Source: a bacterium | Lineage (GTDB): Bacteria > Bacteroidota > Bacteroidia > Flavobacteriales_D > Sanyastnellaceae | NCBI GenBank assembly: GCA_029979565.1 | Contig: JAPOHG010000002.1 | Location: 100,953 to 164,952, forward strand | Length of the DNA stretch: 64,000 nucleotides | Reading direction: 5' to 3' | Shown: one piece after another, positions 1 through 8,665 of the stretch | Position numbering within the stretch: the stretch's first letter is position 1 | Layout: every line of letters starts with the position of its first letter | Notes under the pieces: model-generated | The model's database searches: none | Told to the model about the DNA's origin: nothing | The model's input: the letters and a program-made list of their open reading frames with translations, nothing else | Translations under genes and position numbers: made by a program

Positions 1-585
1 GGTCAATCCTCCAAGGAAGTTTTGAAGGGAAGGCTCACGAAAAAATCGCACCATTTCATCGGGATATTCAAGGAGGTGAAAAAATTTCGCCCCGGCAATT
101 CCTCCGATGGCAGCGGCGGTCACAATTCCCCCAACATGCTGACTTGCAGGAAGTTCAACACTCTTCGTGATGGGTTTTATACCTGCTTTTTGTGCTTCCC
201 GGTAGCGCCATCCGGCGAACAGAGCAGCGAGTAAAAGGCCGAGAATGGGGCTTCCTTCGAGGCTGAAAAGGTGGCGCTGCGGCATCCCAGATTGAAACAA
301 TTCGCCGGCATTGACGGCGAGGTAGATGAACTTCCACCCCAAAATGAAACCCACGAGGGCTTGCGTGAGGTATTCGGTCCATGCGACGGGGCCGCCAATG
401 GTGAGGGTGGCATGCGTCGGTGCGAAGATTCCGGCGCTTTGTTTGCGGTCCATTTCCTTGCGAAGGGTGAATGCAGCTGCCACAAACGCCAAGGCTACGA
501 GCAAGCCAAAACTGTTGATCAGTTTCAATGCGGGAATCTCCCATCCAAACAGGTCGAGCAAGGCGTGGTACAAGGTGGGATACAT
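1..585 (-). CDS. lgt: Prolipoprotein diacylglyceryl transferase, N-terminal part (cut by window edge)
   Basis: This reading frame is missing from the ORF track because it runs off the left edge. From the ATG at 585 it reads 195 codons without a stop and begins MYPTLYHALLDLFGWE. Several hydrophobic segments follow (around LINSFGLLVALAFVAAAF and GFILGWKFIYLAV), and the fragment ends at IGGIAGAKFFHLLEYPDE. The N-terminal pattern fits Bacteroidota Lgt, the inner-membrane enzyme that adds diacylglycerol to the lipobox cysteine of lipoproteins. The catalytic Arg/Asn region lies beyond the window, so the call rests on the N-terminal half. The start lies 2 nt after the mtaB stop, so the two genes are probably co-transcribed. 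The many lipoproteins in this window would be its substrates. Confidence 0.75.
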   Translation of the reverse strand, partial: MYPTLYHALLDLFGWEIPALKLINSFGLLVALAFVAAAFTLRKEMDRKQSAGIFAPTHATLTIGGPVAWTEYLTQALVGFILGWKFIYLAVNAGELFQSGMPQRHLFSLEGSPILGLLLAALFAGWRYREAQKAGIKPITKSVELPASQHVGGIVTAAAIGGIAGAKFFHLLEYPDEMVRFFREPSLQNFLGGLT

Positions 586-587
586 GG

Positions 588-1895
588 TCAGGCAGGCATT
601 GGGTGCGAAATGACGCCGGAAGCAAAGCCTGCGGCATGGACGGTGTTGATTCGGACGGGAACAATTTCATTGGCCGAAGTGGCCATGGCATCAATCCCAA
701 TGCGCACATATTCGGGAGTATAACCAAAGCGCAACCCGTCTTCAACGCTTTCCTCAAACAGGACATGCTTCGTGGTGCCAACAAATTGCTCGTAATGCTG
801 GCGTTGCTTTTTCAACGACAACATTCGCAGTTGCTTGGTTCGGGCTTTGCGCACTTCAACGGGCACGGATTCTTCCATGCGCGGCGCCGTTGTACGGGCG
901 CGTTCAGAGTATGTGAAGACGTGGAGGTAGCTGATGGGCAGGTCCAAAAGAAAAGCTTGGGTTTCCGCAAACGCCGCTTCAGTTTCATTGGGGAAGCCCG
1001 TAATGACATCGACTCCGATGCTTGCGCAGGGGAGCACGTTGCGAATGGCCTCAATGCGTTCCCTGTACAACGCGGTTCGATATCGCCTTCGCATCGCCTT
1101 CAATACCGGGTCGGAGCCACTCTGAAGAGGAATGTGAAAGTGGGGTTGGAACTTATTGCTCTTCGCGACCCATTCAATGATTTCAGGGGTCAAGAGATTG
1201 GGCTCGATGCTGCTGATGCGGAAGCGCTTTGCGGGTACCTCCCGGTCCAGGGCTTGTACGAGCTGCAAAAACGTTTCGCCAGTCGACTTCCCAAAATCGC
1301 CGATGTTGACCCCAGTCAACACAATTTCTTTGGCTCCTTGATCGGTGGCTGCTCGCGCTGTGGCAATTGTTTCTTGAACAGATGCATTTCGGGACCGACC
1401 GCGCGCAAGTGGAATGGTGCAGAAAGAGCAGAAGTAATCACATCCGTCCTGCACCTTCAAAAATGTCCGCGTTCGGTCTTGACTCGAAAATCCGGGAACA
1501 AATGATCGAACTTCCTTGATGGGGCCGACCGTGATTTGGGCTTGCGCTCTTTTGGAGCTGATGTGGTCGAGTAGATTGAATTTTTCAGAGGCACCTAAGA
1601 CGATGTCGACGCCTTCAATTTCGCTGATTTCTTTCGGCTTCAATTGTGCATAACAGCCGATGACAGCCACAAATGCTTCAGGGTTGCTGTTGAGCGCTCG
1701 GCGCACGGCATTTCGACACTTGGCGTCGGCTTGTTCGGTGACGCTGCAGGTGTTAATGACCACTACATCCGGGGCATCATCGATGCCCACCCGAGCGTAT
1801 CCTGCTTCGCTTAAATCGCGCGCAATGGTCGACGTCTCAGAGAAGTTGAGTTTGCAGCCTAAGGTGTGAAATGCAGCCGTTCCGCCGGGAGTCAT
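588..1895 (-). CDS. mtaB: tRNA (N6-threonylcarbamoyladenosine(37)-C2)-methylthiotransferase MtaB
   Basis: This is a radical-SAM methylthiotransferase that turns t6A37 into ms2t6A37 in tRNAs reading ANN codons. The N-terminal UPF0004 region has three cysteines in HTLGCKLNFSE, VINTCSVTEQAD and VIGCYAQLKP, which hold the auxiliary iron-sulfur cluster. The radical-SAM CxxxCxxC motif is in QDGCDYFCSFCTIPLARGRS. The length of 435 aa is normal for the family. The gene is followed by lgt after 2 nt. A -7 box (TAAATTCG) ends 4 nt before the ATG, which suggests a leaderless mRNA. MiaB is the main alternative, but the CKLN signature near the N-terminus favours MtaB. Confidence 0.9.
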   Translation of the reverse strand: MTPGGTAAFHTLGCKLNFSETSTIARDLSEAGYARVGIDDAPDVVVINTCSVTEQADAKCRNAVRRALNSNPEAFVAVIGCYAQLKPKEISEIEGVDIVLGASEKFNLLDHISSKRAQAQITVGPIKEVRSFVPGFSSQDRTRTFLKVQDGCDYFCSFCTIPLARGRSRNASVQETIATARAATDQGAKEIVLTGVNIGDFGKSTGETFLQLVQALDREVPAKRFRISSIEPNLLTPEIIEWVAKSNKFQPHFHIPLQSGSDPVLKAMRRRYRTALYRERIEAIRNVLPCASIGVDVITGFPNETEAAFAETQAFLLDLPISYLHVFTYSERARTTAPRMEESVPVEVRKARTKQLRMLSLKKQRQHYEQFVGTTKHVLFEESVEDGLRFGYTPEYVRIGIDAMATSANEIVPVRINTVHAAGFASGVISHPMPA

Positions 1896-1899
1896 GGTG

Positions 1900-1907
1900 C
1901 GAATTTA
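1900..1907 (-). promoter_or_regulatory. -7 promoter box of mtaB, leaderless geometry
   Basis: Read on the minus strand the sequence is TAAATTCG-CACC-ATG. It matches the Bacteroidota -7 consensus TAnnTTTG with one change and sits 4 nt before the mtaB start. The same 15-base string with one base different precedes glnS. Confidence 0.55.
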
Positions 1908-1996
1908 ATCGAGTTTGAAGCGGCTTGTACACTTGAGCGTGCGAATTGGTGAAGTTCAGGGCTATATTGCACCTCCTGTAATTGAAACACTTTCTC

Positions 1997-4804
1997 ATGA
2001 GAAAACTACTCCTTTCTTTTGTTTTTGCGGCGACGTGTTCGCTGGCAATGGCACAATTGTTTTCCAATGCCTCCTCGGTACTTCCCGGTGATTACAACAG
2101 CGGCAACTGCGTCGGCTTCACAGACATGGATAACGATGGCTTGGATGACATCATTGTTTTGGACCAATCCAAAACCGTAAAAATTCTGTATCAAGACGCA
2201 TCCGGTGGCTTCATTGAGGTGGACTACGGAAATGTATCCAACAGCAATCAATGGGGAATGACCATCGGTGATTACGACAACGATGGGCACAAGGATGTGT
2301 TCTCAGGCGGCGCGTACGACGGCGTACACGTGAAGCACATTGACGCTGTAGGGAGCTGGAGTGATATGGATCTCGAGAATGGTTCCATGTTCATGCAAGC
2401 ATGCAATTTTGCCGACATCGACAACGACGGTCAACTTGATGCCTTTGGCTGCCATGACGATGCCCTGTCGCGCATGTGGAAAGGGAACGGCAGCGATTTG
2501 GATATCGATGCCACCTTGATTGATTTAACCAATTACGATTTCTCCGATTACCCCAACACCGACCACAGCGGAAACTACGGCACGGTGTTCAGTGATTTCG
2601 ATCAGGATGGCGATGTGGATTTAACCATTGCCAAGTGCCGCCAATTCGTGAACGATCCCTTTGATCCGCGTCGCGTCAATCAAATTTGGTTGAACAACGG
2701 AGATGGCACCTTCTCAGAAGTGGCCGAAGAACGAGGATTGGTGTTGAACGAGCAGAGCTGGACCGTAGATTATGCAGATTATGATAACGACGGAGACTTT
2801 GACTGCTTCTTAACCAATCACTCCACCACCATGACGTTGTTGGAGAACGACGGCAACGGCTATTTCAGCGATGTAACGGTACAAGCTGGTCTGGACTTCA
2901 GTGGCTTTGCATTGCAGGCGAAGATGGCGGACTTTGACAACGACGGATTCGTGGATGTCATCGTGTCGGGCGGGGTGCACCGCTATTATCGCAACAACGG
3001 GGACGGTACGTTCACCCAGGACAATCCGTTTACGGCAGGGGATACCATGCACAGCTTTGCCATCGGTGACGTCAACCGAGACGGGTCCATTGATGTATAT
3101 GCCAGCTACGGCAACGGCTACAATTCACCGGACAATGGAAACGATGATATTTTGTGGCTCAACACCGGCAACGACAATCACTGGATTGCGTTCGATTTAG
3201 AGGGCATTGTATCAAACAAAGACGCCGTGGGAACAACGGTGGTGTTGACGGGCGATTTCGGTACGATGATTCGAGAAGTGCGAGCCGGTGAGAGCTATGG
3301 CATCACGAACACCTTTGCCTGCATGTTTGGTTTGGGAGCGCATGAGGCCGTTGAAACGGCGACCATCAAATGGCCAAGCGGGATGGAAACGACCATCGAA
3401 AACCCAGCGATAGACCAATACCACAATTTCTTGGAAGCGCCTTGCATGACGACGGTTGAGCTGACGGTTCCTTCAGAAATGGTGCTTTGCCCGGGCGAAA
3501 CGTTGGAATTGGTGGTCAATGGCGAATTTGAAACGTACGATTGGTCCAACGGAGCTTCAACCCCGTCCATTGAGGTGGGAGAAGCAGGCATGTACAGCGT
3601 TGTCGTGTACGATGCTGAGGGATGTGCAGCCATTTCGGAATCCGTTGCTGTCGACGTCATCACGCCACAAGCGCCAGAGGTGCAAGTCATTGGCGACCTC
3701 ACCTTCTGTGCAGGAAATGCGGTAGAATTCATTGGCCCGAATGGGACGGAATGGACGTGGTCCAACGGCGAAACAACGCAGAGCATTACGGTCACTGAAT
3801 CCGGAGCATATTCATTGATTTTGGTGGATGAGTGCGGAAACGACAACCCTTCCGAATCGTTCGTTGTAGAGGTTTTGGAAGCACCTGAAGTTCCCACCAT
3901 TACGGTTCCCGAAGTAATCAATGCGGATGAGCCTTTCACGCTAACCTCGTCCTCTGCATCAACCCGATGGTATGATGATGAGCTGGCGGTCAATCCGCTG
4001 TTCATTGGCGACACCTACGAGACGTCTGTATCCGCCACAACAACTTTGTGGGTCGAAGACATCAATGATTCAGGACTGGAAGAAGGCAACGGTGGCCGAA
4101 TGGGTATGGGCCAGGGTCAATACCACGACAACAGCGTCCGATGGCTGCTGTTTGATGCCTACCAAGACCTCGTCATTCACACGGTGGATGTGTATGCCAA
4201 CGGGGAAGGAGAAAGAGAAATTGGTGTTATTGACTCGGATGGAAATGTGATTGCATCTGGCGTCTTTGACTTGGCCAATGGATTGAACACATTAACGTTG
4301 GACTTTGAAGTTCCAGAAGGCACCAATTACGGATTGCGGTCTTTCGCAGACAATCCGCAGTTATGGCGTGATGGACCGGGAACGGACATGGCGTACCCTT
4401 ATGAATTAGGCTCATTGGGATCCATCACGCAAAGCACGGCGGGTGGTAACAATGCGACCAATTATTACTACTTCTTCTACAATTGGGTCGTGCAAACGCC
4501 GTTCGATGGGTGTCCATCTGACCGCGTTCCTGTGACCATCACGGTGGTCGGTTTGGACGAAGCTGCTGAAGCTTTACAAGCTGTATTCCCGAACCCATCA
4601 TCAGGTACGATTCAACTCATTGCCCGTCCGTCTTTTGCATCGGCTGAATGGACATTGCTCAATAACGTGGGACAAAGGGTGGCTTCTGGACAACTCAACG
4701 GTACGGTCAATTCCTTGGATTTGACGAACCATGCAGTTGGCCAATACATGCTGCAAGTGCGCAACGAGAAGGAGGTGCACACCGTAAAGCTCATCATTGA
4801 GTAA
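1997..4804 (+). CDS. T9SS-exported FG-GAP/VCBS repeat protein with ASPIC/UnbV domain
   Basis: The track starts at a TTG (1982). The ATG at 1997 is preferred because it opens directly into a signal peptide (MRKLLLSFVFAATCSLAMAQ). The first 400 residues or so carry seven acidic loops of the form DxDNDGxxD, for example DMDNDGLDDI and DFDNDGFVDV. These are the calcium-binding loops of FG-GAP/VCBS beta-propellers. An ASPIC/UnbV-type segment (REVRAGESYG ... IKWPSGMETT) follows, then two Ig/PKD-like modules, each with the phrase WSNG. The last 75 residues are a type A T9SS sorting domain (VFPNPSSGTIQL ... HTVKLIIE). The protein is probably surface-anchored or secreted. Its ligand is unknown. A strong terminator follows the gene. 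Confidence 0.85.
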   Translation: MRKLLLSFVFAATCSLAMAQLFSNASSVLPGDYNSGNCVGFTDMDNDGLDDIIVLDQSKTVKILYQDASGGFIEVDYGNVSNSNQWGMTIGDYDNDGHKDVFSGGAYDGVHVKHIDAVGSWSDMDLENGSMFMQACNFADIDNDGQLDAFGCHDDALSRMWKGNGSDLDIDATLIDLTNYDFSDYPNTDHSGNYGTVFSDFDQDGDVDLTIAKCRQFVNDPFDPRRVNQIWLNNGDGTFSEVAEERGLVLNEQSWTVDYADYDNDGDFDCFLTNHSTTMTLLENDGNGYFSDVTVQAGLDFSGFALQAKMADFDNDGFVDVIVSGGVHRYYRNNGDGTFTQDNPFTAGDTMHSFAIGDVNRDGSIDVYASYGNGYNSPDNGNDDILWLNTGNDNHWIAFDLEGIVSNKDAVGTTVVLTGDFGTMIREVRAGESYGITNTFACMFGLGAHEAVETATIKWPSGMETTIENPAIDQYHNFLEAPCMTTVELTVPSEMVLCPGETLELVVNGEFETYDWSNGASTPSIEVGEAGMYSVVVYDAEGCAAISESVAVDVITPQAPEVQVIGDLTFCAGNAVEFIGPNGTEWTWSNGETTQSITVTESGAYSLILVDECGNDNPSESFVVEVLEAPEVPTITVPEVINADEPFTLTSSSASTRWYDDELAVNPLFIGDTYETSVSATTTLWVEDINDSGLEEGNGGRMGMGQGQYHDNSVRWLLFDAYQDLVIHTVDVYANGEGEREIGVIDSDGNVIASGVFDLANGLNTLTLDFEVPEGTNYGLRSFADNPQLWRDGPGTDMAYPYELGSLGSITQSTAGGNNATNYYYFFYNWVVQTPFDGCPSDRVPVTITVVGLDEAAEALQAVFPNPSSGTIQLIARPSFASAEWTLLNNVGQRVASGQLNGTVNSLDLTNHAVGQYMLQVRNEKEVHTVKLIIE

Positions 4805-4828
4805 TCACCTTAATCCATTGGAAGAAAT

Positions 4829-4856
4829 AGCGGTGGCTTCGGCCACCGCTTTTTTT
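4829..4856 (+). terminator. Intrinsic terminator with TTCG tetraloop
   Basis: A perfect 9-bp stem (AGCGGTGGC / GCCACCGCT) closes a TTCG tetraloop and runs straight into a T tract. It lies 25 nt after the stop of the FG-GAP gene. It may also end the convergent yigZ transcript, but the minus-strand T tract is weak. Confidence 0.9.
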
Positions 4857-4864
4857 ATGCTTGG

Positions 4865-5470
4865 TTATGAGTCGATATGGCAACCGTACAGATCGTCCAA
4901 GGCTCGGTGAAGGGCTGGATACGCTGAAGACCGAACGCTTAATTGCACTGCACAGGAATCGGTGAATGTCTGACCTACGACTCGGGCGTGATGCTTTTCG
5001 CTCAGTGCCATGACCGATCCAAGCAAATCGTACGCGCAGCGAACGGAAATCGATTCTTCAATGTAACGCTGAACAATCTTACCGTTCGCGATGGCCATGT
5101 GCGTGGCCGTTCGATACGCATCAATCAGGCCACCTACTCCCAGCTTGGTTCCTCCAAAGTACCGCACAACCACGCCGAGGCAATTCGTGATTTCCTTCGA
5201 CTTGAGTGCGCCGAGAATCGGGGGTCCTGCACTGTTGGCAGGTTCTCCATCATCCGACGCACGCCAATCATCACCAACCGGTCCGAGTCTATACGCGTAG
5301 GCATGGTGCCTTGCGTCGTGGTGTTTTTTTCGCAATGCTTCGAGGTGGGCTTTCACATGTTCAACGTTCTCAATCGGGAAGACGTACCCAAAATGCTTGG
5401 ACCCCTTCACCTTGTACATTGCTTCGGCAGGAGCCTCCAGGGTGTTGAAAGCGTCGTCTCCTCCCATCAA
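4865..5470 (-). CDS. YigZ/IMPACT family protein (UPF0029)
   Basis: The sequence matches the YigZ/IMPACT family: KGSKHFGYVFPIENVEH near the N-terminus, then ASDDGEPANSAGPPILGAL and VVVRYFGGTKLGVGGLIDAYR, which is the hallmark core. A shorter C-terminal part corresponds to DUF1949. The length of 201 aa is typical. The biochemical role in bacteria is not settled; the eukaryotic homologue IMPACT regulates GCN2. The start codon overlaps the stop of the capD-like gene (ATGA), so it is translated as part of that transcript. Confidence 0.85.
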   Translation of the reverse strand: MMGGDDAFNTLEAPAEAMYKVKGSKHFGYVFPIENVEHVKAHLEALRKKHHDARHHAYAYRLGPVGDDWRASDDGEPANSAGPPILGALKSKEITNCLGVVVRYFGGTKLGVGGLIDAYRTATHMAIANGKIVQRYIEESISVRCAYDLLGSVMALSEKHHARVVGQTFTDSCAVQLSVRSSAYPALHRALDDLYGCHIDS

Positions 5471-7311
5471 CCGTTGTATTCTGGAATGAGCAGAGCAAGC
5501 AACTCTCGGGTCGCAATGTGATTGCCTTGGTTTTGCGCCAGGGCATCAATGGCTTCCATGTTAGTCGCCGAAAGGGTACCGGGAGTTTGTGCCCGCATGA
5601 TCTTTTCATGATGCGTGGGCAACAGGGATTCTTGCTTGGAAAGCAATTCTTCGTGCATTTTCTCGCCCGGTCGCAGTCCGGTGATGACCACTTCAATATC
5701 CCTTCCAGCTTCCATCCCTGCCAAAGCAATCATTTTGTTGGCGAGGTCGAGAATGCGAATCGACTCGCCCATGTCGAACACGAATACATTGTTCTTCTCT
5801 CCAATTGCAGAAGCCTCAAGCACGAGGGATACCGCTTCGGGTATGGTCATAAAGTACCGGGTTACTTCGGAATCAGTGACCGTTATCGGGCCGCCGCGCT
5901 CGATTTGCTCTTTGAACAAGGGGATTACTGAACCGTTGCTGCCCAGTACGTTACCAAACCGCGTAATGACACATCGAATGTTGGATTTGGAGCCCTCATG
6001 AAGAACGAGCAACTCAGCCAGTCGCTTCGTACATCCCATGACGCTTGTCGGATTCACGGCTTTGTCCGTAGAGATCATGACAAAGCGATCGCATCCAGCG
6101 GCAATGGAGGCGCGTAATGCACGCTGTGTGCCAAGCACGTTTGTTTCGAAGGCTTGCCACGGCTGTTTTTCCATCAGTGGAACGTGTTTATAAGCAGCGG
6201 CGTGAAAAACGACATCAGGCGCAAAGGCTACAAGCGTCTCCGTGAGTTGTTTGCTGTCGCGGATGTCGCCGACTTGCAGGTCGACGGCATCTTGGCCCCC
6301 TGTTCGATTGAGCTCCACATGCAAGTCGTGCAGGGGCGTCTCGGCTTGGTCAATGGCTAATACAGCGGAGGGGCGATGGATAAGCACCTGGCGAACAATC
6401 TCTGAGCCGATGGAGCCTGCGGCACCTGTAATGCAGATGCGTTTTCCCGCGATGCTGCTTTCCGCAGCTTCTGCGGATAAAGAAATGGGGGTCCTGCCCA
6501 GGAGGTCTTCGATGTTCAACTCGCGAATCTGTCCAACAGACAGCTCTCCATTGATCCATTTGTCAACAGGCGGAACGTCCAATGGTCGCACGCCGTGCTT
6601 AAGCGCGAGGTCCACCATGCTGCGCCTGCGTTCCCTGCTTAAGTTTTGAATGCTCAGGATGACTCGGTCGACACCGCCGCGCATGAACAAGCGTTCAGCT
6701 TCGTCCGCATTGAATACATCCACACCTTCTAGCTTCTTGCCCACTTTGCTGCGGTCATCATCAATAAAAGCCACGACCCGCATACTCGAGTCGCCAAGTT
6801 CCCGGTCGATCGTGTGCTTTGCGATGAGCCCCGCTTCACCGGCGCCGAAAATGGCCACGAGGGTCTGGGCACCTGGCACCCTTCGGTTGTAGACATACAG
6901 CCACTTCACAAACCAGCGTCCGGAAATCATGGCTCCAGACGCGATGAGCCATTCAATGCCGATAATGGAAAACGGAATGAGATAGGAACCGTCTCCCCAA
7001 GCAGCGACTGCCACGTTTGCAGCCACGAAACAAGTGCTTCCTACTAGATTCGAAATCAACAACCGCCGGGCATCAGCTAGCCCTGTGTGTCGGATAATCC
7101 CAGCGTAGGTTCGAAAGGCCAAGGCACTCCCTAAGCGAACGGCCAAGAAAATTGGCAAGAATGCCTTCCAAACGGTCCATTCGTTGGTGGGAATCGCGAA
7201 TTCGAAACGAAGCAGGGCTGCAGCATACAGCGCAAAGACGGCAATGCTGAGGTCAATGCCCGTAACAATCCATCGCGGCGCATGGGATTGGGGGAGCATT
7301 CCTTTGAACAT
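5467..7311 (-). CDS. Membrane-bound NDP-sugar 4,6-dehydratase, CapD/WbpM/FlaA1 family
   Basis: Four hydrophobic segments fill about residues 15-135. A CoA-binding-like Rossmann region follows (VAIFGAGEAG, about 152-270), then the catalytic SDR domain with the nucleotide loop GAAGSIGSE near residue 295. The family signature STDKAVNPTSVMGCTKR carries the Met-x-x-x-Lys pair that replaces Tyr-x-x-x-Lys in WbpM and PglF. The protein likely acts on UDP-GlcNAc at the inner membrane to make 6-deoxy-4-keto sugars for capsule, O-antigen or glycoprotein glycans. The length of 614 aa is normal. It lies 11 nt after porT and overlaps yigZ by 4 nt. Confidence 0.85.
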   Translation of the reverse strand: MFKGMLPQSHAPRWIVTGIDLSIAVFALYAAALLRFEFAIPTNEWTVWKAFLPIFLAVRLGSALAFRTYAGIIRHTGLADARRLLISNLVGSTCFVAANVAVAAWGDGSYLIPFSIIGIEWLIASGAMISGRWFVKWLYVYNRRVPGAQTLVAIFGAGEAGLIAKHTIDRELGDSSMRVVAFIDDDRSKVGKKLEGVDVFNADEAERLFMRGGVDRVILSIQNLSRERRRSMVDLALKHGVRPLDVPPVDKWINGELSVGQIRELNIEDLLGRTPISLSAEAAESSIAGKRICITGAAGSIGSEIVRQVLIHRPSAVLAIDQAETPLHDLHVELNRTGGQDAVDLQVGDIRDSKQLTETLVAFAPDVVFHAAAYKHVPLMEKQPWQAFETNVLGTQRALRASIAAGCDRFVMISTDKAVNPTSVMGCTKRLAELLVLHEGSKSNIRCVITRFGNVLGSNGSVIPLFKEQIERGGPITVTDSEVTRYFMTIPEAVSLVLEASAIGEKNNVFVFDMGESIRILDLANKMIALAGMEAGRDIEVVITGLRPGEKMHEELLSKQESLLPTHHEKIMRAQTPGTLSATNMEAIDALAQNQGNHIATRELLALLIPEYNG

Positions 7312-7322
7312 TCAGGTGGATT

Positions 7323-8066
7323 TTACCCTTCGAAGCAAAGCGAAAGAATGAAAGAACGGGTTTTGAGCGATTGCAAAGGCGCTGAATACCGGCTTTCATC
7401 TGGAATCAGAATGTTGCGGTTGCCCAGCTCAAATTTACCCTCAATGCTGAATTTGAAAAAAGGGAGGAAAACGTCCACTCCAGCACCCAGATCAATGGAA
7501 CTGTTGCCCGATTCCAGACGTAGGATGAAGTCACTTGCCAATTGTTGGTTTGTTTCTTCTTGTGACTGCATGTCTTTGCTGAATTTTCCTCCGACCAACG
7601 CATACGCGGCAAAGTTTCCTACCCGGTCTGTTCGCAATTTGATGAGCAACGGGAAATTCAAGTATACGGATTCCGTTCTTCGAACCTTTAATTCTGATTC
7701 GCCATCCTTTTCGAATCGATACTCCAAGGATCGGTCTTGAAAGGATAGTCCTGGAATGAATCGTACATGGAAATTCTTCGTGGCATCCCACGATGCCACC
7801 AAGCCCAAGTTGAACCCTGCCTGGGGTTGATTGACGATGGCTTGAAGGCTATCACTGAAACTGTAATCTGGGGTGAGCGTCAGGTTGAAGTCCGATCGAT
7901 TGCCTGACAGCGCAAATCCAAAATGGTACTTTTTCGTGTCGAATGCGGCGAGGTTCTTTCGACCTTGTTGTGCAGCAATCGGCCCAACCGAAGCAAGCAA
8001 GGCGATTCCTAAAATCAAGAGTTGTTGACCTTGAGCAGCTTTGTAAGGGAAGGCAGAGAATCGCAT
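7323..8066 (-). CDS. porT: PorT family outer-membrane protein (T9SS biogenesis)
   Basis: The ATG at 8066 is preferred over the TTG at 8081 used in the track. It gives an N-terminal hydrophobic signal (LLILGIALLASVGPIAAQQ). The mature protein starts with KKYHFGFALSGNRSDFNL, a pattern typical of PorT, and continues with alternating amphipathic strands ending in an aromatic-terminated strand (FILSLCFEG), as expected for an outer-membrane beta-barrel. PorT is needed for T9SS function in gliding and gingipain-type secretion. The presence of four T9SS cargo genes in this window agrees with this. A generic PorT-like barrel of another role cannot be excluded. Confidence 0.75.
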   Translation of the reverse strand: MRFSAFPYKAAQGQQLLILGIALLASVGPIAAQQGRKNLAAFDTKKYHFGFALSGNRSDFNLTLTPDYSFSDSLQAIVNQPQAGFNLGLVASWDATKNFHVRFIPGLSFQDRSLEYRFEKDGESELKVRRTESVYLNFPLLIKLRTDRVGNFAAYALVGGKFSKDMQSQEETNQQLASDFILRLESGNSSIDLGAGVDVFLPFFKFSIEGKFELGNRNILIPDESRYSAPLQSLKTRSFILSLCFEG

Positions 8067-8116
8067 TGGACGGGATTGCAAGGTAAATCTACGAACGGAA
8101 TTTCACCTTCGTTATT

Positions 8117-8665
8117 TCAGGGTGGGCTTCCGTTCCAAATCCGCGGCATGGCGGCGGCAAACAATGCAGAAATTACAGCTGCGGCAAAAATCCACACCAG
8201 AAGGACGGTGCCAATGAAGAACAGGGGGGAGAAAAAGACCTCAATGGTTGCGACTTGTTGGGCGTAGATTTCATCGGCAGATTGGCTGGCCAGACCTGCG
8301 TTTGTGCCATACATGGCGTTCAAGGCATTGGAATCATTCACAAATGCTTCTAGGAGCTCCAATTGCGCTGCTTTGCGCTGGTTGATGGTCTCAGGGACGA
8401 AGATGTAATACCATATTCCCATGGAAGAAGACAGCAGAACACTGTACAAAACTGCTGCTTTAGCGATCTCCTTCCAGCGCTCAAGAAAAGGGGATTTATC
8501 CTTGTGCTCGTAACCGAGGAGGGCAGCAATCCCAATGACACAAGCTAGGTTCAGAAAAATGCCGGCTTGATTGGACTGTTCCCAGGTCCACGTGCCGAGA
8601 CCGTAGAGTTTAATGGCAAACCAGAGGGCGATGCCCGTTGCGAAGACCAGCCGGATTTTAGCCAT
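8117..8665 (-). CDS. DUF4199-like integral membrane protein
   Basis: This 182-aa protein has about four transmembrane segments: residues 5-25, 33-51, a stretch around [21 protein letters not shown], and a C-terminal one around [22 protein letters not shown] soluble, acidic loop lies between the third and fourth. The layout resembles DUF4199 proteins of Bacteroidota, which have no known function. The start overlaps the end of rho by 8 nt, so it is translated from the rho transcript. Confidence 0.6.
   Translation of the reverse strand: MAKIRLVFATGIALWFAIKLYGLGTWTWEQSNQAGIFLNLACVIGIAALLGYEHKDKSPFLERWKEIAKAAVLYSVLLSSSMGIWYYIFVPETINQRKAAQLELLEAFVNDSNALNAMYGTNAGLASQSADEIYAQQVATIEVFFSPLFFIGTVLLVWIFAAAVISALFAAAMPRIWNGSPP

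Noticed and set aside
528-1505. A 325-aa plus-strand ORF
   Set aside because: It is antisense to mtaB, whose radical-SAM motifs are unambiguous. The antisense product has no recognisable feature.
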